Shown in pieces: positions 16,382-24,760 of a stretch of 64,000 bases of DNA; within the stretch, counting starts at the first letter, position 1; every line of letters begins with the position of its first letter. The stretch lies in the NCBI GenBank assembly GCA_910577055.1, contig CAJTKX010000001.1, positions 186,001 to 250,000 of the forward strand, in the 5' to 3' direction. The stretch is from an uncultured Christensenella sp. (GTDB taxonomy: Bacteria > Bacillota > Clostridia > Christensenellales > Borkfalkiaceae). The notes under the pieces were generated by a model. It saw only the letters and a list, made by a program, of their open reading frames with translations. It ran no database searches and had not been told where the DNA came from. The position numbers and the translations under genes are program-made.

Positions 16382-16915
16382 TTATGATTTTACACTTTTA
16401 ATTTCGGCTATCATTGTTTTATAATCCAAATGACGATTTAATCTATAAAAAGATTCCCGTTCACAATACGCATCGCTAATGTCATTTTCACATATCATAT
16501 CAACCGAATCTTCTATCATAAGAGCAATTTCTTTATTTGTTTTAAGTTTACCATTTTCAAATATAGAATCATATACTCCGTTAACATGATTTTCACGCAT
16601 ATAATGTTTTACTGTTGTATATAATGGCATTTTATATGCTTTGCTTGAATTCTCTCTTCTACAAATCGCAAGTCTATACTGGAAACAGTCATTACAAAAA
16701 TCTATGTACAAATAACCGATTATATAATTATCAATATCGATTTTGTCACTATGTGCTGAACTGTAGTCCAACATTGCTCTTTCCCTTTCCCATCCTAATG
16801 ATACCAGCTCACAAACTCTATTTTCACGGGCAATCGTATACTTATCAAATATTTGCATAGGATGACAATTATATATAGGCAAACGAAAAATATTATATAT
16901 ATTAAACCGATCCAT
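16382..16915 (-). CDS. Hypothetical protein, AT-rich accessory gene
   Basis: The 177-residue product is rich in Tyr, Asn and Ile and contains FDKYTIARENRVCELVSLGWERERAM and several Cys (YIDFCNDCFQYRLAICRRE). The central CxxC plus a later Cys could bind metal, but I recognise no family. A good GAAGGAGA site precedes ATG 16915, supporting a real gene. It stands alone between the tet block and a nuclease-like gene, and its low GC content suggests acquired DNA. Confidence 0.6.
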   Translation of the reverse strand: MDRFNIYNIFRLPIYNCHPMQIFDKYTIARENRVCELVSLGWERERAMLDYSSAHSDKIDIDNYIIGYLYIDFCNDCFQYRLAICRRENSSKAYKMPLYTTVKHYMRENHVNGVYDSIFENGKLKTNKEIALMIEDSVDMICENDISDAYCERESFYRLNRHLDYKTMIAEIKSVKS

Positions 16916-17025
16916 AAATTTCTCCTTCGATGCTTATTCCTTATTTACATAAATCTGTCCTAATCTTGATAGGTTTTACAAAGCATCTGAATTTTTTACC
17001 TGTTTGTCTACTTCCTTTATTAAGC

Positions 17026-17667
17026 CTACAGCCCTTTATATAAGTTGCGTGCTATCTGTGCCATTCGTTCCAAATGCGTGTATAAATGCTTTATGCTAAA
17101 AGTGTTATTCGCTATATCAAAAGTAAATAATTTTTGGTTAATAGTAATTAGATGGATGTTATCAAATTTTTTTGGCTTATAATTTAATTCCGTTAATCTC
17201 GCTAACATCGCATCAATTTGATTGAATGTAGATATATCAATGGTAGAATTAACAAACAACTCATAACTTTTCATTTCCGCATAATTTGCGTTTGCACTAT
17301 TCAGCCGTTCAACTTTGCTTGCAACAGCATTTACAAATTCTTTTATCGGGGAATTGTCTATGTCATCTTCCACATATGAACCCTGTTCCCATATCAATTT
17401 GCTACCTTCAAGATGGACGGTATCTTTTAATTGCTCCAATCTCTCTAAAATGCGCGGTGGCGTTTGTTCGCCTTTTTTGGCTGCTCTATGCCAAAGATTA
17501 AATGCTTCAACGACTTCTTGGGGCATACAGTTCGTTACTTCTATTCCTATTTCGCTACCATATCGCAAATCAGGCTTATCTGCAATTTGCAAATCAATAA
17601 ACTTTTCGGGGAAACATTTCTCCAAAACCACCTTTGCAAAATATTCGTCAAACCGCTTTTGTCCCAT
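17026..17667 (-). CDS. Hypothetical protein with nuclease-like N-terminus
   Basis: The 213-residue protein begins KRFDEYFAKVVLEKCFP and contains KPDLRYGSEIGIEVTNCM at about residues 31-48. The pattern PD ... (I)EVT is reminiscent of the PD-(D/E)XK nuclease core, in which E-x-K binds metal; here the last position is Thr, so activity is uncertain. The C-terminal half (FDNIHLITINQKLFTFDI) is beta-rich. AAGGGGAT precedes the start. It could be a defence-related nuclease; this is inference from a weak motif only. Confidence 0.55.
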   Translation of the reverse strand: MGQKRFDEYFAKVVLEKCFPEKFIDLQIADKPDLRYGSEIGIEVTNCMPQEVVEAFNLWHRAAKKGEQTPPRILERLEQLKDTVHLEGSKLIWEQGSYVEDDIDNSPIKEFVNAVASKVERLNSANANYAEMKSYELFVNSTIDISTFNQIDAMLARLTELNYKPKKFDNIHLITINQKLFTFDIANNTFSIKHLYTHLERMAQIARNLYKGL

Positions 17668-17883
17668 AAGTAAATCCCCTTCATTTCAAAATTGCCACAA
17701 TCTAATTGCTTAAATCAAAGAATTACCTTCTCCGACATATTTTTCTAAATTATACCATATTTTTGCTTCAAATTCAACTTAATCGGTTACATATATAACA
17801 AAAGGGGTTCAACCCCTGCGAGCAACGGCTATCCTATTCGGCGTTTTACTACGCTACTTTTCATTCATTATGGACAACAAATA

Positions 17884-17914
17884 AGCGCAAGTTGAATTTA
17901 ATTCAACTTGCGCT
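17884..17914. terminator. Bidirectional terminator
   Basis: AGCGCAAGTTGAAT and its exact complement form a 14-base-pair stem around a three-base loop. It is followed on the plus strand by ATTTTTAATTAT, and it sits nine bases beyond the stop of the minus-strand gene ending at 17923. It probably terminates that gene. Confidence 0.8.
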
Positions 17915-17922
17915 ATTTTTAA

Positions 17923-18255
17923 TTATAAATTATTTAAATCAATTTCTTCATTGTTCAATGTTATATTAATTGTAGGATTACTAATCAAATTTTTTCTTGT
18001 TATCTTTACAATAAAGCTATTGTCGTTAATTGTTGTCGTAAGCGTGGCATTGAACCATTTAAACGAGCCAAATAACATTTTATCTTTTTCTTCTCCGTCA
18101 ACAAATAGCTTAACGACGCAATTTCCCGTAATTATCTCAATTTTATGAGTTTGAATTGTATAACAGAATTTTTTTCGTACTTTGAAAATTGCTATAAGTG
18201 TTAATAGGATAGCAATAGTAAAAATTATTACAGCAACTATAAGAGCAGGTATCAT
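17923..18255 (-). CDS. Small membrane-anchored hypothetical protein
   Basis: The 110-residue protein starts with one long hydrophobic helix (residues about 3-25) followed by KVRKK, which would place the C-terminus inside or act as an uncleaved anchor. The remaining 80 residues are beta-strand-like (FVDGEEKDKMLFGSFKWFNATLTTTI) and could form a small sandwich domain. No family is recognised. The ribosome binding site is weak (GAGAT). It is AT-rich and lies just before the core gene coaE, so it is probably the last accessory gene of the region. Confidence 0.55.
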   Translation of the reverse strand: MIPALIVAVIIFTIAILLTLIAIFKVRKKFCYTIQTHKIEIITGNCVVKLFVDGEEKDKMLFGSFKWFNATLTTTINDNSFIVKITRKNLISNPTINITLNNEEIDLNNL

Positions 18256-18479
18256 ATATTATCTCGCTTTTTATTTTTATTATAACACAAATAAAAGTTA
18301 TGCACAATGAAAGTAATATGAAATTTGAACGAACACACGACTGCGCCACACGTTCAAGCACCCGTCCTAAATATTGCCGACTTGCGGACTAAAATCAACA
18401 GTAATAATATCGTTATTTTCAATAATTTTGCGATTTTATAAAAGCCATTGTTTGCTTTGCTGTTTGTTGAACTTCGGCG

Positions 18480-19082
18480 TTATTCATGTATCCCCATCAT
18501 ACCATTGATTTTTTTAAGAATTTCCGCTATTTTTTGCTCCAAATCGCCTAAATTACTGTCGTTATGTATGACATAGTACTTCGCAAAGTTGCAATTATCG
18601 TAGTTAAATTGCGATTTTATACGCAAAACTACGGTTTGCGGGTCTAACCCGTCTCTCTGGGCAACGGCGGCTATTCTTTCTTCTTCGTTACGCAAAACTA
18701 CTATTATGCCGTCGAAAAACTCCTCATAACCGCTTTCGAATAAAAGCGGAACTTCGGTAAAGGATATTTTGTGCCCTTCGGCTTTTTTGAAAACTTCTTC
18801 CATTATTGCGGGGTGAGTTATTGCGTTTAATTTTTCCAAAGCCGACTTGTCCGCAAAAACTATTTCGGCAAGCTTATTTCTGTTTAGGCTTCCGTCTGCG
18901 CACAAAACGCCGTCAAATTCCCGTGAAATTTTATTTAAAAATTTCTTATCGCATAAAAGAGCTTTATAAATTTCGTCACAGGAAAAGACGGCAAAGCCTT
19001 GCCGCCTTAAAATTTCCGCAACGGTCGATTTGCCGCTGCCTATCCCTCCCGTAATAGCAAATTTATAATTATTTTGCGTCAT
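18480..19082 (-). CDS. coaE: Dephospho-CoA kinase
   Basis: CoaE phosphorylates the 3'-hydroxyl of dephospho-CoA in the last step of coenzyme A synthesis. The 200-residue length is typical. The P-loop GGIGSGKST is at residues 12-20, the substrate-binding ITHPAI motif is near 106, and EVPLLFESGYE is the conserved lid and LLFE motif. The gene overlaps the end of polA by 14 bases, and GGGAAAGAA before the start suggests coupled translation. The polA-coaE order is common in Bacillota, so this marks the return to core chromosome. Confidence 0.95.
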   Translation of the reverse strand: MTQNNYKFAITGGIGSGKSTVAEILRRQGFAVFSCDEIYKALLCDKKFLNKISREFDGVLCADGSLNRNKLAEIVFADKSALEKLNAITHPAIMEEVFKKAEGHKISFTEVPLLFESGYEEFFDGIIVVLRNEEERIAAVAQRDGLDPQTVVLRIKSQFNYDNCNFAKYYVIHNDSNLGDLEQKIAEILKKINGMMGIHE

Positions 19083-21624
19083 ACCAATTCTTTCCCGTAT
19101 GCACTTCTACCGTCATAGGCACTTTCAAGCTAACTGCGTTTTCCATTTTTTCTTTAAGAATTTCTGCGGCACGGGCAGCCTCCTCTTCGGGCGCTTCCAA
19201 AACAAGCTCGTCATGCACTTGCAAAATCAACTTGGTTTTAAGTCCTTCCGCTTTTAATGCGTTTGCCACGTTAACCATAGCAATCTTTATTATATCGGCG
19301 CTTGACCCTTGCAACGGCATATTCATTGCCGCGCGCTCGCCAAACTGCCTCAAATTGTAGTTTGCCGAATTTATTTCGGGGATAACCCGCTTTCTGCCCG
19401 TCAAAGTACAAATATAACCGTGTTTTTTTGCAAACTCAACGTTTTCGTTCATATAGTCTTTAACCGAACTGTAAGTCGCAAAGTATTTTTCAATATATTC
19501 CTTAGCTGTTGCCGTCGAAACGTTTAAATTTCTTGCAAGTCCGAAATCGCTTATTCCGTAGATTATTCCGAAGTTAACAGCCTTTGCCGCACGTCTCATT
19601 TTTTGCGTGACCTCTTCAAACGGCACCCCAAAAACTTGCGCTGCGGTTGCGCTGTGAATATCCTTACCCGAATTGTAAGCGTCAATCAGCTCCTTACAGC
19701 CCGAAAAATGCGCTAATAATCTAAGCTCGATTTGGGAATAATCCGCGTCAACAAAAACGTTCCCTTCGCGCGCAACGAAAATCTTCCTCAGCTCTTTACC
19801 CTCGTCGTCCCTTATAGGAATATTCTGCAAATTGGGATTAGAGCTTGAAAGTCTACCCGTTGTTGTAACGGTTTGGTGGAAAGTCGTGTGAATTAGCCCG
19901 TCCTTGCCGATTAGCGGTCTATATCCCTCTAAATAAGTCGAAGATATTTTCTGATAGAAACGGTATTTCAGAATATCTGCAATTACGGGGTGCTTATCGA
20001 CAAGCTTTTCCAACACGTCCGCGCTTGTCGAGTACTTATTTTCGGTCTTTTTCTTTTTAACCTCGGTAATGCCGAGGTTATTATATAACACTTCTCCAAG
20101 CTGCATAGGCGAATTTATGTTAAATTCTTTATCGCAAGCCTTAAAAATTTTCCACTTATACTCCTCGGCGCTGTCGCGGAACTGCATAGCAAGCTCGTTC
20201 ATATCGTTTACGCTGATTTTTACGCCGCTCGTTTCCATATCGAAAAGCACTTGAACGAGGGGTTTTTCAATCTCTTCGTAAAGTTTGACCATATTCTCGG
20301 CTTTCAGTTTTTCGCCGACGATTTTGAAAATTTCCGTTACCGAAAACGCCGAATATTCGTAATTGTATGCGTAATAGCCGCACAAATCTTTAAGCGGTAA
20401 AACTGCGGTTTCATAATCGCAAAGGTAGTTTGCAAGCAACAAATCGTCGAATTGGCACTCAAAAGCGACGCCCAAGTTATGCAAAATATGCATCTGACGC
20501 TTGCTGTCGTAAGTTAAAACCTTGTTTTGGGGGCAAGAAAAGACTGCTTTTAAAACCTTGTTAAAGTCGTCTGCGTTGATATTATCCTCAGCCAAAAGGT
20601 CTGCTGACACGGCAAGAGAATACTCCTTGCCGCCCGTGTAAATTTCCGCGCTTCCGTCACCTAAAATGACGCAAAACTCGCTATTTTTATCTAAAACGGC
20701 ACAAATTTCTTCAAAGGACTTGCAATTTATCTTTTCGGGATAGACTATTTCGGAAGAAAGATTTCCCGTCGAATCGTCGAAAATATTGAGCGAAAGCAAA
20801 CTTCTGAATTCGAATTCGGAAAACATTTTTTTGACTTCCGCGTTATATTTTTTAGGCATAACGCAGTCCGAAAGCCGAATATCCAACTCGCAATTTCTAT
20901 CGATAGTTGCAAGCTTGTAGGATAGGTAAGCAAGTTCTTTATTTGAGGAAATTTTGGTCAAAACCGAGCCTTTCAACTCGTCAAGGTGCTCGTAAATGCC
21001 GTCAAGCGTGCCGTATTTTTCAAGTAGGCTTAAAGCCGTCTTTTCGCCTATACCGGGCACTCCGGGAATGTTATCCGAGCTATCGCCCATAAGCGCCTTT
21101 AAGTCCACTACTTGGGCGGGCTCGATGCCGATTTCCGACTTAAAATTGTTTTTATTGAGCTTTAAAAGGTCGGTAACGCCGCGCTTAGTGAAATGCACGT
21201 CCGTCTTTTCGTCAACGAGCTGATAACTGTCCCTATCGCCCGTATATAAATAGCTGTGAACTTCGAATTTTTTCGACAGCGTGCCTAAAATATCGTCTGC
21301 TTCGATGCCCTCTTTTTGGCAAATAGCAATATTCATTGCCTTTAAAAGGTTTTTCAAAGGCTCCACTTGCACCGCCAAATCATCGGGCATAGGTTTTCTC
21401 GTCGCCTTGTAGCCGTCGTACATTTTGTGGCGAAAGGTCGGGGCTTTCATATCGAAAGCAACCGCCAAATATTCGGGCTTTAAATCGGCTTGAATTTTAA
21501 AAAGAAGCTTAATAAAGCCGAAAATCGCGTTCGTCGGTATTCCGCTTGACGTAGTGAATACGGGCGTTGCGTAAAAGGCTCTGTTTAAAAGGCTGTTGCC
21601 GTCGATTAATACAAGTTTATCCAT
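19069..21624 (-). CDS. polA: DNA polymerase I
   Basis: The 851-residue protein has an N-terminal 5'-3' exonuclease (LIDGNSLLNRAFYA at the start; EGIEADDILGTL; GDRDSYQLV; IPGVPGIGEKTA helix-hairpin-helix). A 3'-5' exonuclease-like domain follows that lacks the Asp-x-Glu pair, so proofreading is probably lost, as in many Bacillota. The C-terminal polymerase has motif A DADYSQIELRLLAH, the O-helix RRAAKAVNFGIIYG and motif C VHDELVLE. It fills gaps and removes RNA primers. The start ATG 21624 is chosen from homology; upstream codons belong to the tRNA region. No ribosome binding site is visible, and the promoter lies only seven bases away, so the mRNA is probably leaderless. Confidence 0.96.
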   Translation of the reverse strand: MDKLVLIDGNSLLNRAFYATPVFTTSSGIPTNAIFGFIKLLFKIQADLKPEYLAVAFDMKAPTFRHKMYDGYKATRKPMPDDLAVQVEPLKNLLKAMNIAICQKEGIEADDILGTLSKKFEVHSYLYTGDRDSYQLVDEKTDVHFTKRGVTDLLKLNKNNFKSEIGIEPAQVVDLKALMGDSSDNIPGVPGIGEKTALSLLEKYGTLDGIYEHLDELKGSVLTKISSNKELAYLSYKLATIDRNCELDIRLSDCVMPKKYNAEVKKMFSEFEFRSLLSLNIFDDSTGNLSSEIVYPEKINCKSFEEICAVLDKNSEFCVILGDGSAEIYTGGKEYSLAVSADLLAEDNINADDFNKVLKAVFSCPQNKVLTYDSKRQMHILHNLGVAFECQFDDLLLANYLCDYETAVLPLKDLCGYYAYNYEYSAFSVTEIFKIVGEKLKAENMVKLYEEIEKPLVQVLFDMETSGVKISVNDMNELAMQFRDSAEEYKWKIFKACDKEFNINSPMQLGEVLYNNLGITEVKKKKTENKYSTSADVLEKLVDKHPVIADILKYRFYQKISSTYLEGYRPLIGKDGLIHTTFHQTVTTTGRLSSSNPNLQNIPIRDDEGKELRKIFVAREGNVFVDADYSQIELRLLAHFSGCKELIDAYNSGKDIHSATAAQVFGVPFEEVTQKMRRAAKAVNFGIIYGISDFGLARNLNVSTATAKEYIEKYFATYSSVKDYMNENVEFAKKHGYICTLTGRKRVIPEINSANYNLRQFGERAAMNMPLQGSSADIIKIAMVNVANALKAEGLKTKLILQVHDELVLEAPEEEAARAAEILKEKMENAVSLKVPMTVEVHTGKNWYDAK

Positions 21625-21631
21625 AATATTC

Positions 21632-21660
21632 AGTTTAACACTTTCCGCAAATAAAATCAA
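21632..21660 (-). promoter_or_regulatory. polA promoter
   Basis: TTGATT (21660-21655), a 17-base spacer and TAAACT (21637-21632) fit the housekeeping consensus. Only seven bases separate the -10 from the ATG of polA, placing the expected transcript start at or next to the A of ATG. Confidence 0.65.
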
Positions 21661-21669
21661 TAAAAACGC

Positions 21670-21698
21670 TTGATTTTTGCACGGCTTTATAATATAAT
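21670..21698 (+). promoter_or_regulatory. tRNA-Leu promoter
   Basis: TTGATT (21670-21675), a 17-base spacer and a perfect TATAAT (21693-21698) lie 12 bases before the tRNA. The promoter is back to back with the polA promoter. Confidence 0.75.
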
Positions 21699-21710
21699 GA
21701 ATAAGCTGTT

Positions 21711-21797
21711 GCCGGTGTGGTGGAATTGGCAGACGCGCGGGACTCAAAATCCCGTGGTAGCGATACCGTGTGGGTTCGACCCCCACCACCGGCACCA
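21711..21797 (+). tRNA. tRNA-Leu (anticodon CAA)
   Basis: An 87-base tRNA with CCA encoded. The acceptor arms GCCGGTG and CACCGGC pair perfectly; the D arm starts TGGCAGACGCG; the anticodon loop CTCAAAA carries CAA in a GGGA-type stem; a long variable arm (class II, as for leucine) follows; and the T arm is GTGGG-TTCGACC-CCCAC. It reads UUG codons. Accessory genes follow directly downstream, as is common for tRNA genes used as insertion sites, though I see no duplicated 3' end. Confidence 0.97.
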
Positions 21798-21878
21798 TTA
21801 GATAATCAGTCGAACTTATTTGTAAATTCAAGTGAGTTACGACTGATTATTTTTTATAAATTTTTGACGAGGTTGCCA

Positions 21879-22723
21879 ATGATAAAATTAGTGGATATGC
21901 TCAACATACAAGCAGAATATTATAATAATTACAAAATTCATTTTGCAACTGGTACAGACAATAAACAGAAAGCTTATGAAAAATTTTTAATAAATGAATT
22001 TGACGAGTGGCAAGCCAACCAAACGAATAAAAACTTTAACCGCGAGTATGTAATTTCATTAATTTACTACGATAGAGATATTTGGCTTTTCGGAGGTATC
22101 TATAAAGTTAATAACCAAACACCGCACCCCGTAACACTTAGTGACGGTTGGAGCGGTTGGCATTACGATTTAACACTTACTGATAATCAAAAAGATTTAA
22201 TCGGAGAGTTTTTGTTTATTATAAAAAAGAGTTTCGCGCCTCATACCCTTGTTTAGAATTACAAACAAAGAAAGGAATGAACCCCGCTGACATCTGTGTT
22301 TCTTCAATTTTAGATAAACGAGTTACTATAAACGACTTTAGCGGCTTTGATAATGTAAATATTTCTTACCAAACTTTAAAGCATATTATTGAAAACAACA
22401 TTGCAACTTGGAAATCTGCTTTATCTAATGTAAAGGGCATTTACTTAATTGTCGATATGCTTACCGGTAAACAATATGTAGGTAGCGCATACGGAGAAGA
22501 TTGTATTTGGCAACGCTGGTCTGAATATGCCAAAAACGGACACGGCGGGAATATTGAGTTAAAAGAACTATTGAATATTAACGGAAGCGATTATAAAAAC
22601 AATTTCAAATACTCAATTTTAGAAGTATGCAATATGAACTTGGGTAGCGAGTATATAATTGGGCGTGAAACGTATTGGAAAGAAGTTTTAGTGACAAGAA
22701 AGTTTGGAATGAATAATAATTAG
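21879..22723 (+). pseudogene. GIY-YIG nuclease gene split by a -1 frameshift
   Basis: Two reading frames join into one about 281-residue protein. Frame one (21879-22256) supplies the N-terminal region, including IHFATGTDNKQKAYEKF and a DIWLFGGIYKVN segment. Frame two contains the GIY-YIG core GIYLIVDMLTGKQYVGSAYGE and RETYWKEVL. The join is at A-AAA-AAG (22223-22229), where a shift of one base back continues as EFRASYPCLEL straight into the frame starting at 22277, without a stop. This could be a programmed -1 frameshift, a one-base loss from a run of seven A, or a sequencing error. The second frame has no separate convincing start. Ancestral function: single-strand nicking nuclease, often in defence or mobile DNA. 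Confidence 0.75.
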
Positions 22724-22762
22724 AATTTTTTACAATTTGACTTTCTTGCCACGCTGTGTACC

Positions 22763-22798
22763 AAAAGCGCCGTTCGAGTATTCGGACGGCGCTTTTTA
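22763..22798 (+). terminator. Terminator after GIY-YIG gene
   Basis: AAAGCGCCGT and ACGGCGCTTT pair over 10 bases around a 12-base loop, followed by TTTATATTT. It is the terminator of the frameshifted gene and possibly of the tRNA transcript. Confidence 0.8.
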
Positions 22799-22879
22799 TA
22801 TTTACTTTTGTAAACTTATGTTTGACTTTTTAAAATCTTTATAGTAGAATACAAGCAAAAAATACTAAGGAAATACTAA

Positions 22880-23374
22880 ATGGACGGTTGGCTTATCGCT
22901 ATTATTGCAATAACCTCAATATTTATATGTTTGGTTGTGCTGATAAGCATACTGTATTATCGCAACAAGAAAAAGGCGCGCATAAAAAGAAAAATTCGCG
23001 GACTTGCAAACAACACTTTGGAAATGACGCCCGAAGAATTTTTTGCGATGAGAAAGGCGAGCTTGGGCGGCAAAGGCAGCCCCTCCTATGCGTTGACTAT
23101 GAATTTTGCGGGCGTATACATACTTTATAATTCCACAAAAAACAAGTATTATGTCGGTCAAGGCAAAGAGGTTTTGAACCGCGTGAACTCACATTTTACC
23201 AGCAAGGGCAACGGCGACGTTTACGCCGATTATAAGTACGGCGATGAGTTCACTATTAAAATGATTGCGTTAAAGGGCAGTAAATTTTCAACCTTGAACG
23301 AGTTGGAGCGCAACACTATATTGACCTATGACGCCTTTTCCTCCGGATATAATAAAACGCGCGGAAACAAATAA
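22880..23374 (+). CDS. Membrane-anchored GIY-YIG domain protein
   Basis: The 164-residue protein has an N-terminal transmembrane helix (residues about 3-27), then a highly basic stop-transfer RNKKKARIKRKIRG. The C-terminal GIY-YIG-like domain (from about 76) has GVYILYNSTKNKYYVGQGKEVLNRVNSHF and NELERNTILTYDAF; the Glu of the latter fits the conserved metal-binding Glu. A membrane anchor on a GIY-YIG fold is seen in a number of Bacillota proteins, but their role is not known. It is a separate gene from the frameshifted GIY-YIG gene before it, with its own terminator. Confidence 0.82.
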   Translation: MDGWLIAIIAITSIFICLVVLISILYYRNKKKARIKRKIRGLANNTLEMTPEEFFAMRKASLGGKGSPSYALTMNFAGVYILYNSTKNKYYVGQGKEVLNRVNSHFTSKGNGDVYADYKYGDEFTIKMIALKGSKFSTLNELERNTILTYDAFSSGYNKTRGNK

Positions 23375-23415
23375 AAATTCAGCCCCGCGGCTTAAAGCCG
23401 CGGGGCTGAATTTTT
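23373..23415. terminator. Bidirectional terminator between convergent genes
   Basis: A perfect stem of about 20 base pairs (AAAAATTCAGCCCCGCGGCT and its complement) with T runs on both sides lies between the plus-strand gene ending 23374 and the minus-strand gene ending 23432. Confidence 0.95.
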
Positions 23416-23431
23416 ATTTATTTCATTGAAT

Positions 23432-24505
23432 TTAAGCAGCTTGAGGTTTTTTGTTGCTTTTAAGCTCTTTTTCAAGCTTTTGGCAAGTTTCCTCAATCTC
23501 CTCTTCGGTTTCGACGAGTTCAACTCCGTCCAAAATCTGTTGCAGCTTATATTCTTGGCTCAAATATTTTATCGTTTGATAACCCATAACGGCTGTTAAA
23601 ACGCCGTTTGTAAGGCCTTGCACGGAAGAATCGACTATCGCAGAAATGGCCGAACCTAAAAGAGGTATTCCCTTTACGGCGTCGCCCATAGTTTTGACAA
23701 TGCTGTTTCCTATCTTCATACCGCCCAAGCCGTATGCAATGAGCGAGTTTTGAAATACCCGTCCGAAAATCTTAATAAGTTTAGCGTCCGACGGTCTGAA
23801 CCCGTAAAGGAAAACCAAGTCCTTTACAAGCTGTAAATTCAAAAATACCACCAATGCGGCGTCTACTTTGCTCGTTTGTGAAAGCGCGGAGTACATCGCA
23901 GACTTCATAGAGCTTTTAAAAATCATATCCTTTGCGGATTTTTTAACGCTGCCGGTATAAAGCGCGGTAAGCGAGTTCATTATGCCCGAGTCGTCGTTTG
24001 CCCTAACGGCAATTGCAAGTTCGCCAACCGTCTTTGAGTCGTACCACCCCACTCCGTCCACTTTTGCGGTCAAATCTATGATTTTATCGGCAATTTCGCG
24101 CCTTACCCTTCTGTTATGCTTTTTTGCCGCGCTTGCGGTGTTTGCGTTAACGTTGACGATGAAGTACGGCGACTTCATAATTTTTATCATCGGAACTATG
24201 AAAAGCACTATATACAAAATAAGACAAATACCGCCGGCGGCATAGCCCGCATATTCGTTAAGTTCGTAAATTCTCAAACAAACGAAAAACAAGCAAGCAA
24301 ACAAAAACAATCCGATAACCGCGCAAATCAACTTTAACAACAGTTTTGCTCCGCGCACGTTCTGTCGCTTGGTGTATTTTTGCTCATACTCGTAAATGGT
24401 AAGCTTGCCGCTCTTCTTCTCCCCGCTCTCTTCAAGCGGGACTAAGGCAGTTTCGTTCTTTTTTTCTTTTTCGGGCGCACCGCCCTTATTCGTGTTCTTA
24501 TCCAT
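23432..24505 (-). CDS. DUF697/YcjF-like membrane protein
   Basis: The 357-residue protein starts with a charged, Lys/Glu-rich cytoplasmic segment (1-60), then two transmembrane helices (about 56-80 and 89-110). A cytoplasmic helical region follows with KKHNRRVRREIADKII. The C-terminal DUF697-like domain is rich in Gly and small residues (LVFLYGFRPSDAKLIKIFGRVFQNS, GIPLLGSAISAIVDSSVQGLTNGVLTA). DUF697 domains occur with stress-linked GTPases; the function here is unknown. It has a good GGAGAA site and is monocistronic. Confidence 0.75.
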   Translation of the reverse strand: MDKNTNKGGAPEKEKKNETALVPLEESGEKKSGKLTIYEYEQKYTKRQNVRGAKLLLKLICAVIGLFLFACLFFVCLRIYELNEYAGYAAGGICLILYIVLFIVPMIKIMKSPYFIVNVNANTASAAKKHNRRVRREIADKIIDLTAKVDGVGWYDSKTVGELAIAVRANDDSGIMNSLTALYTGSVKKSAKDMIFKSSMKSAMYSALSQTSKVDAALVVFLNLQLVKDLVFLYGFRPSDAKLIKIFGRVFQNSLIAYGLGGMKIGNSIVKTMGDAVKGIPLLGSAISAIVDSSVQGLTNGVLTAVMGYQTIKYLSQEYKLQQILDGVELVETEEEIEETCQKLEKELKSNKKPQAA

Positions 24506-24661
24506 AATATTTCTCCGCGCGCCGATTACGGGCGCAAACGGTAAATTTCTATATATACATTTTATTATTTTTCAATGAAAAAGTCAATTAGCTTAGTGCA
24601 TATATTATTGTAAATAGTTTACAGTAAATGTAAAATCTTTTCATAAAAAGCCCGAGATTTA

Positions 24662-24690
24662 TTGACTATTAAAATATAAAGTGATAGAAT
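24662..24690 (+). promoter_or_regulatory. Promoter of pectate lyase gene
   Basis: TTGACT (24662-24667), a 17-base spacer and TAGAAT (24685-24690). It leaves a leader of about 64 bases before the start ATG 24761. The rest of 24506-24760 holds nothing else I can identify. Confidence 0.65.
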
Positions 24691-24760
24691 TAAAATGAGG
24701 TTGTTTGGGGACTTCGGTTTCATAACGAAATCAAAATTTTTTATAGGATAAGGAGAAAAG

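Noticed and set aside
17800..17830. GGGGTTCAACCCC, like a tRNA T arm
   Set aside because: No acceptor, D or anticodon arm is nearby, so a tRNA remnant or attachment site cannot be supported.
18256..18479. Intergenic stretch before coaE examined for a promoter or small gene
   Set aside because: No convincing reading frame or hairpin was seen; the overlapping 72-residue frame lacks a ribosome binding site.
21717..21878. Upstream extension of the GIY-YIG frame across tRNA-Leu
   Set aside because: The first 54 codons translate the tRNA and its trailer; the real start is ATG 21879 behind GAGG.
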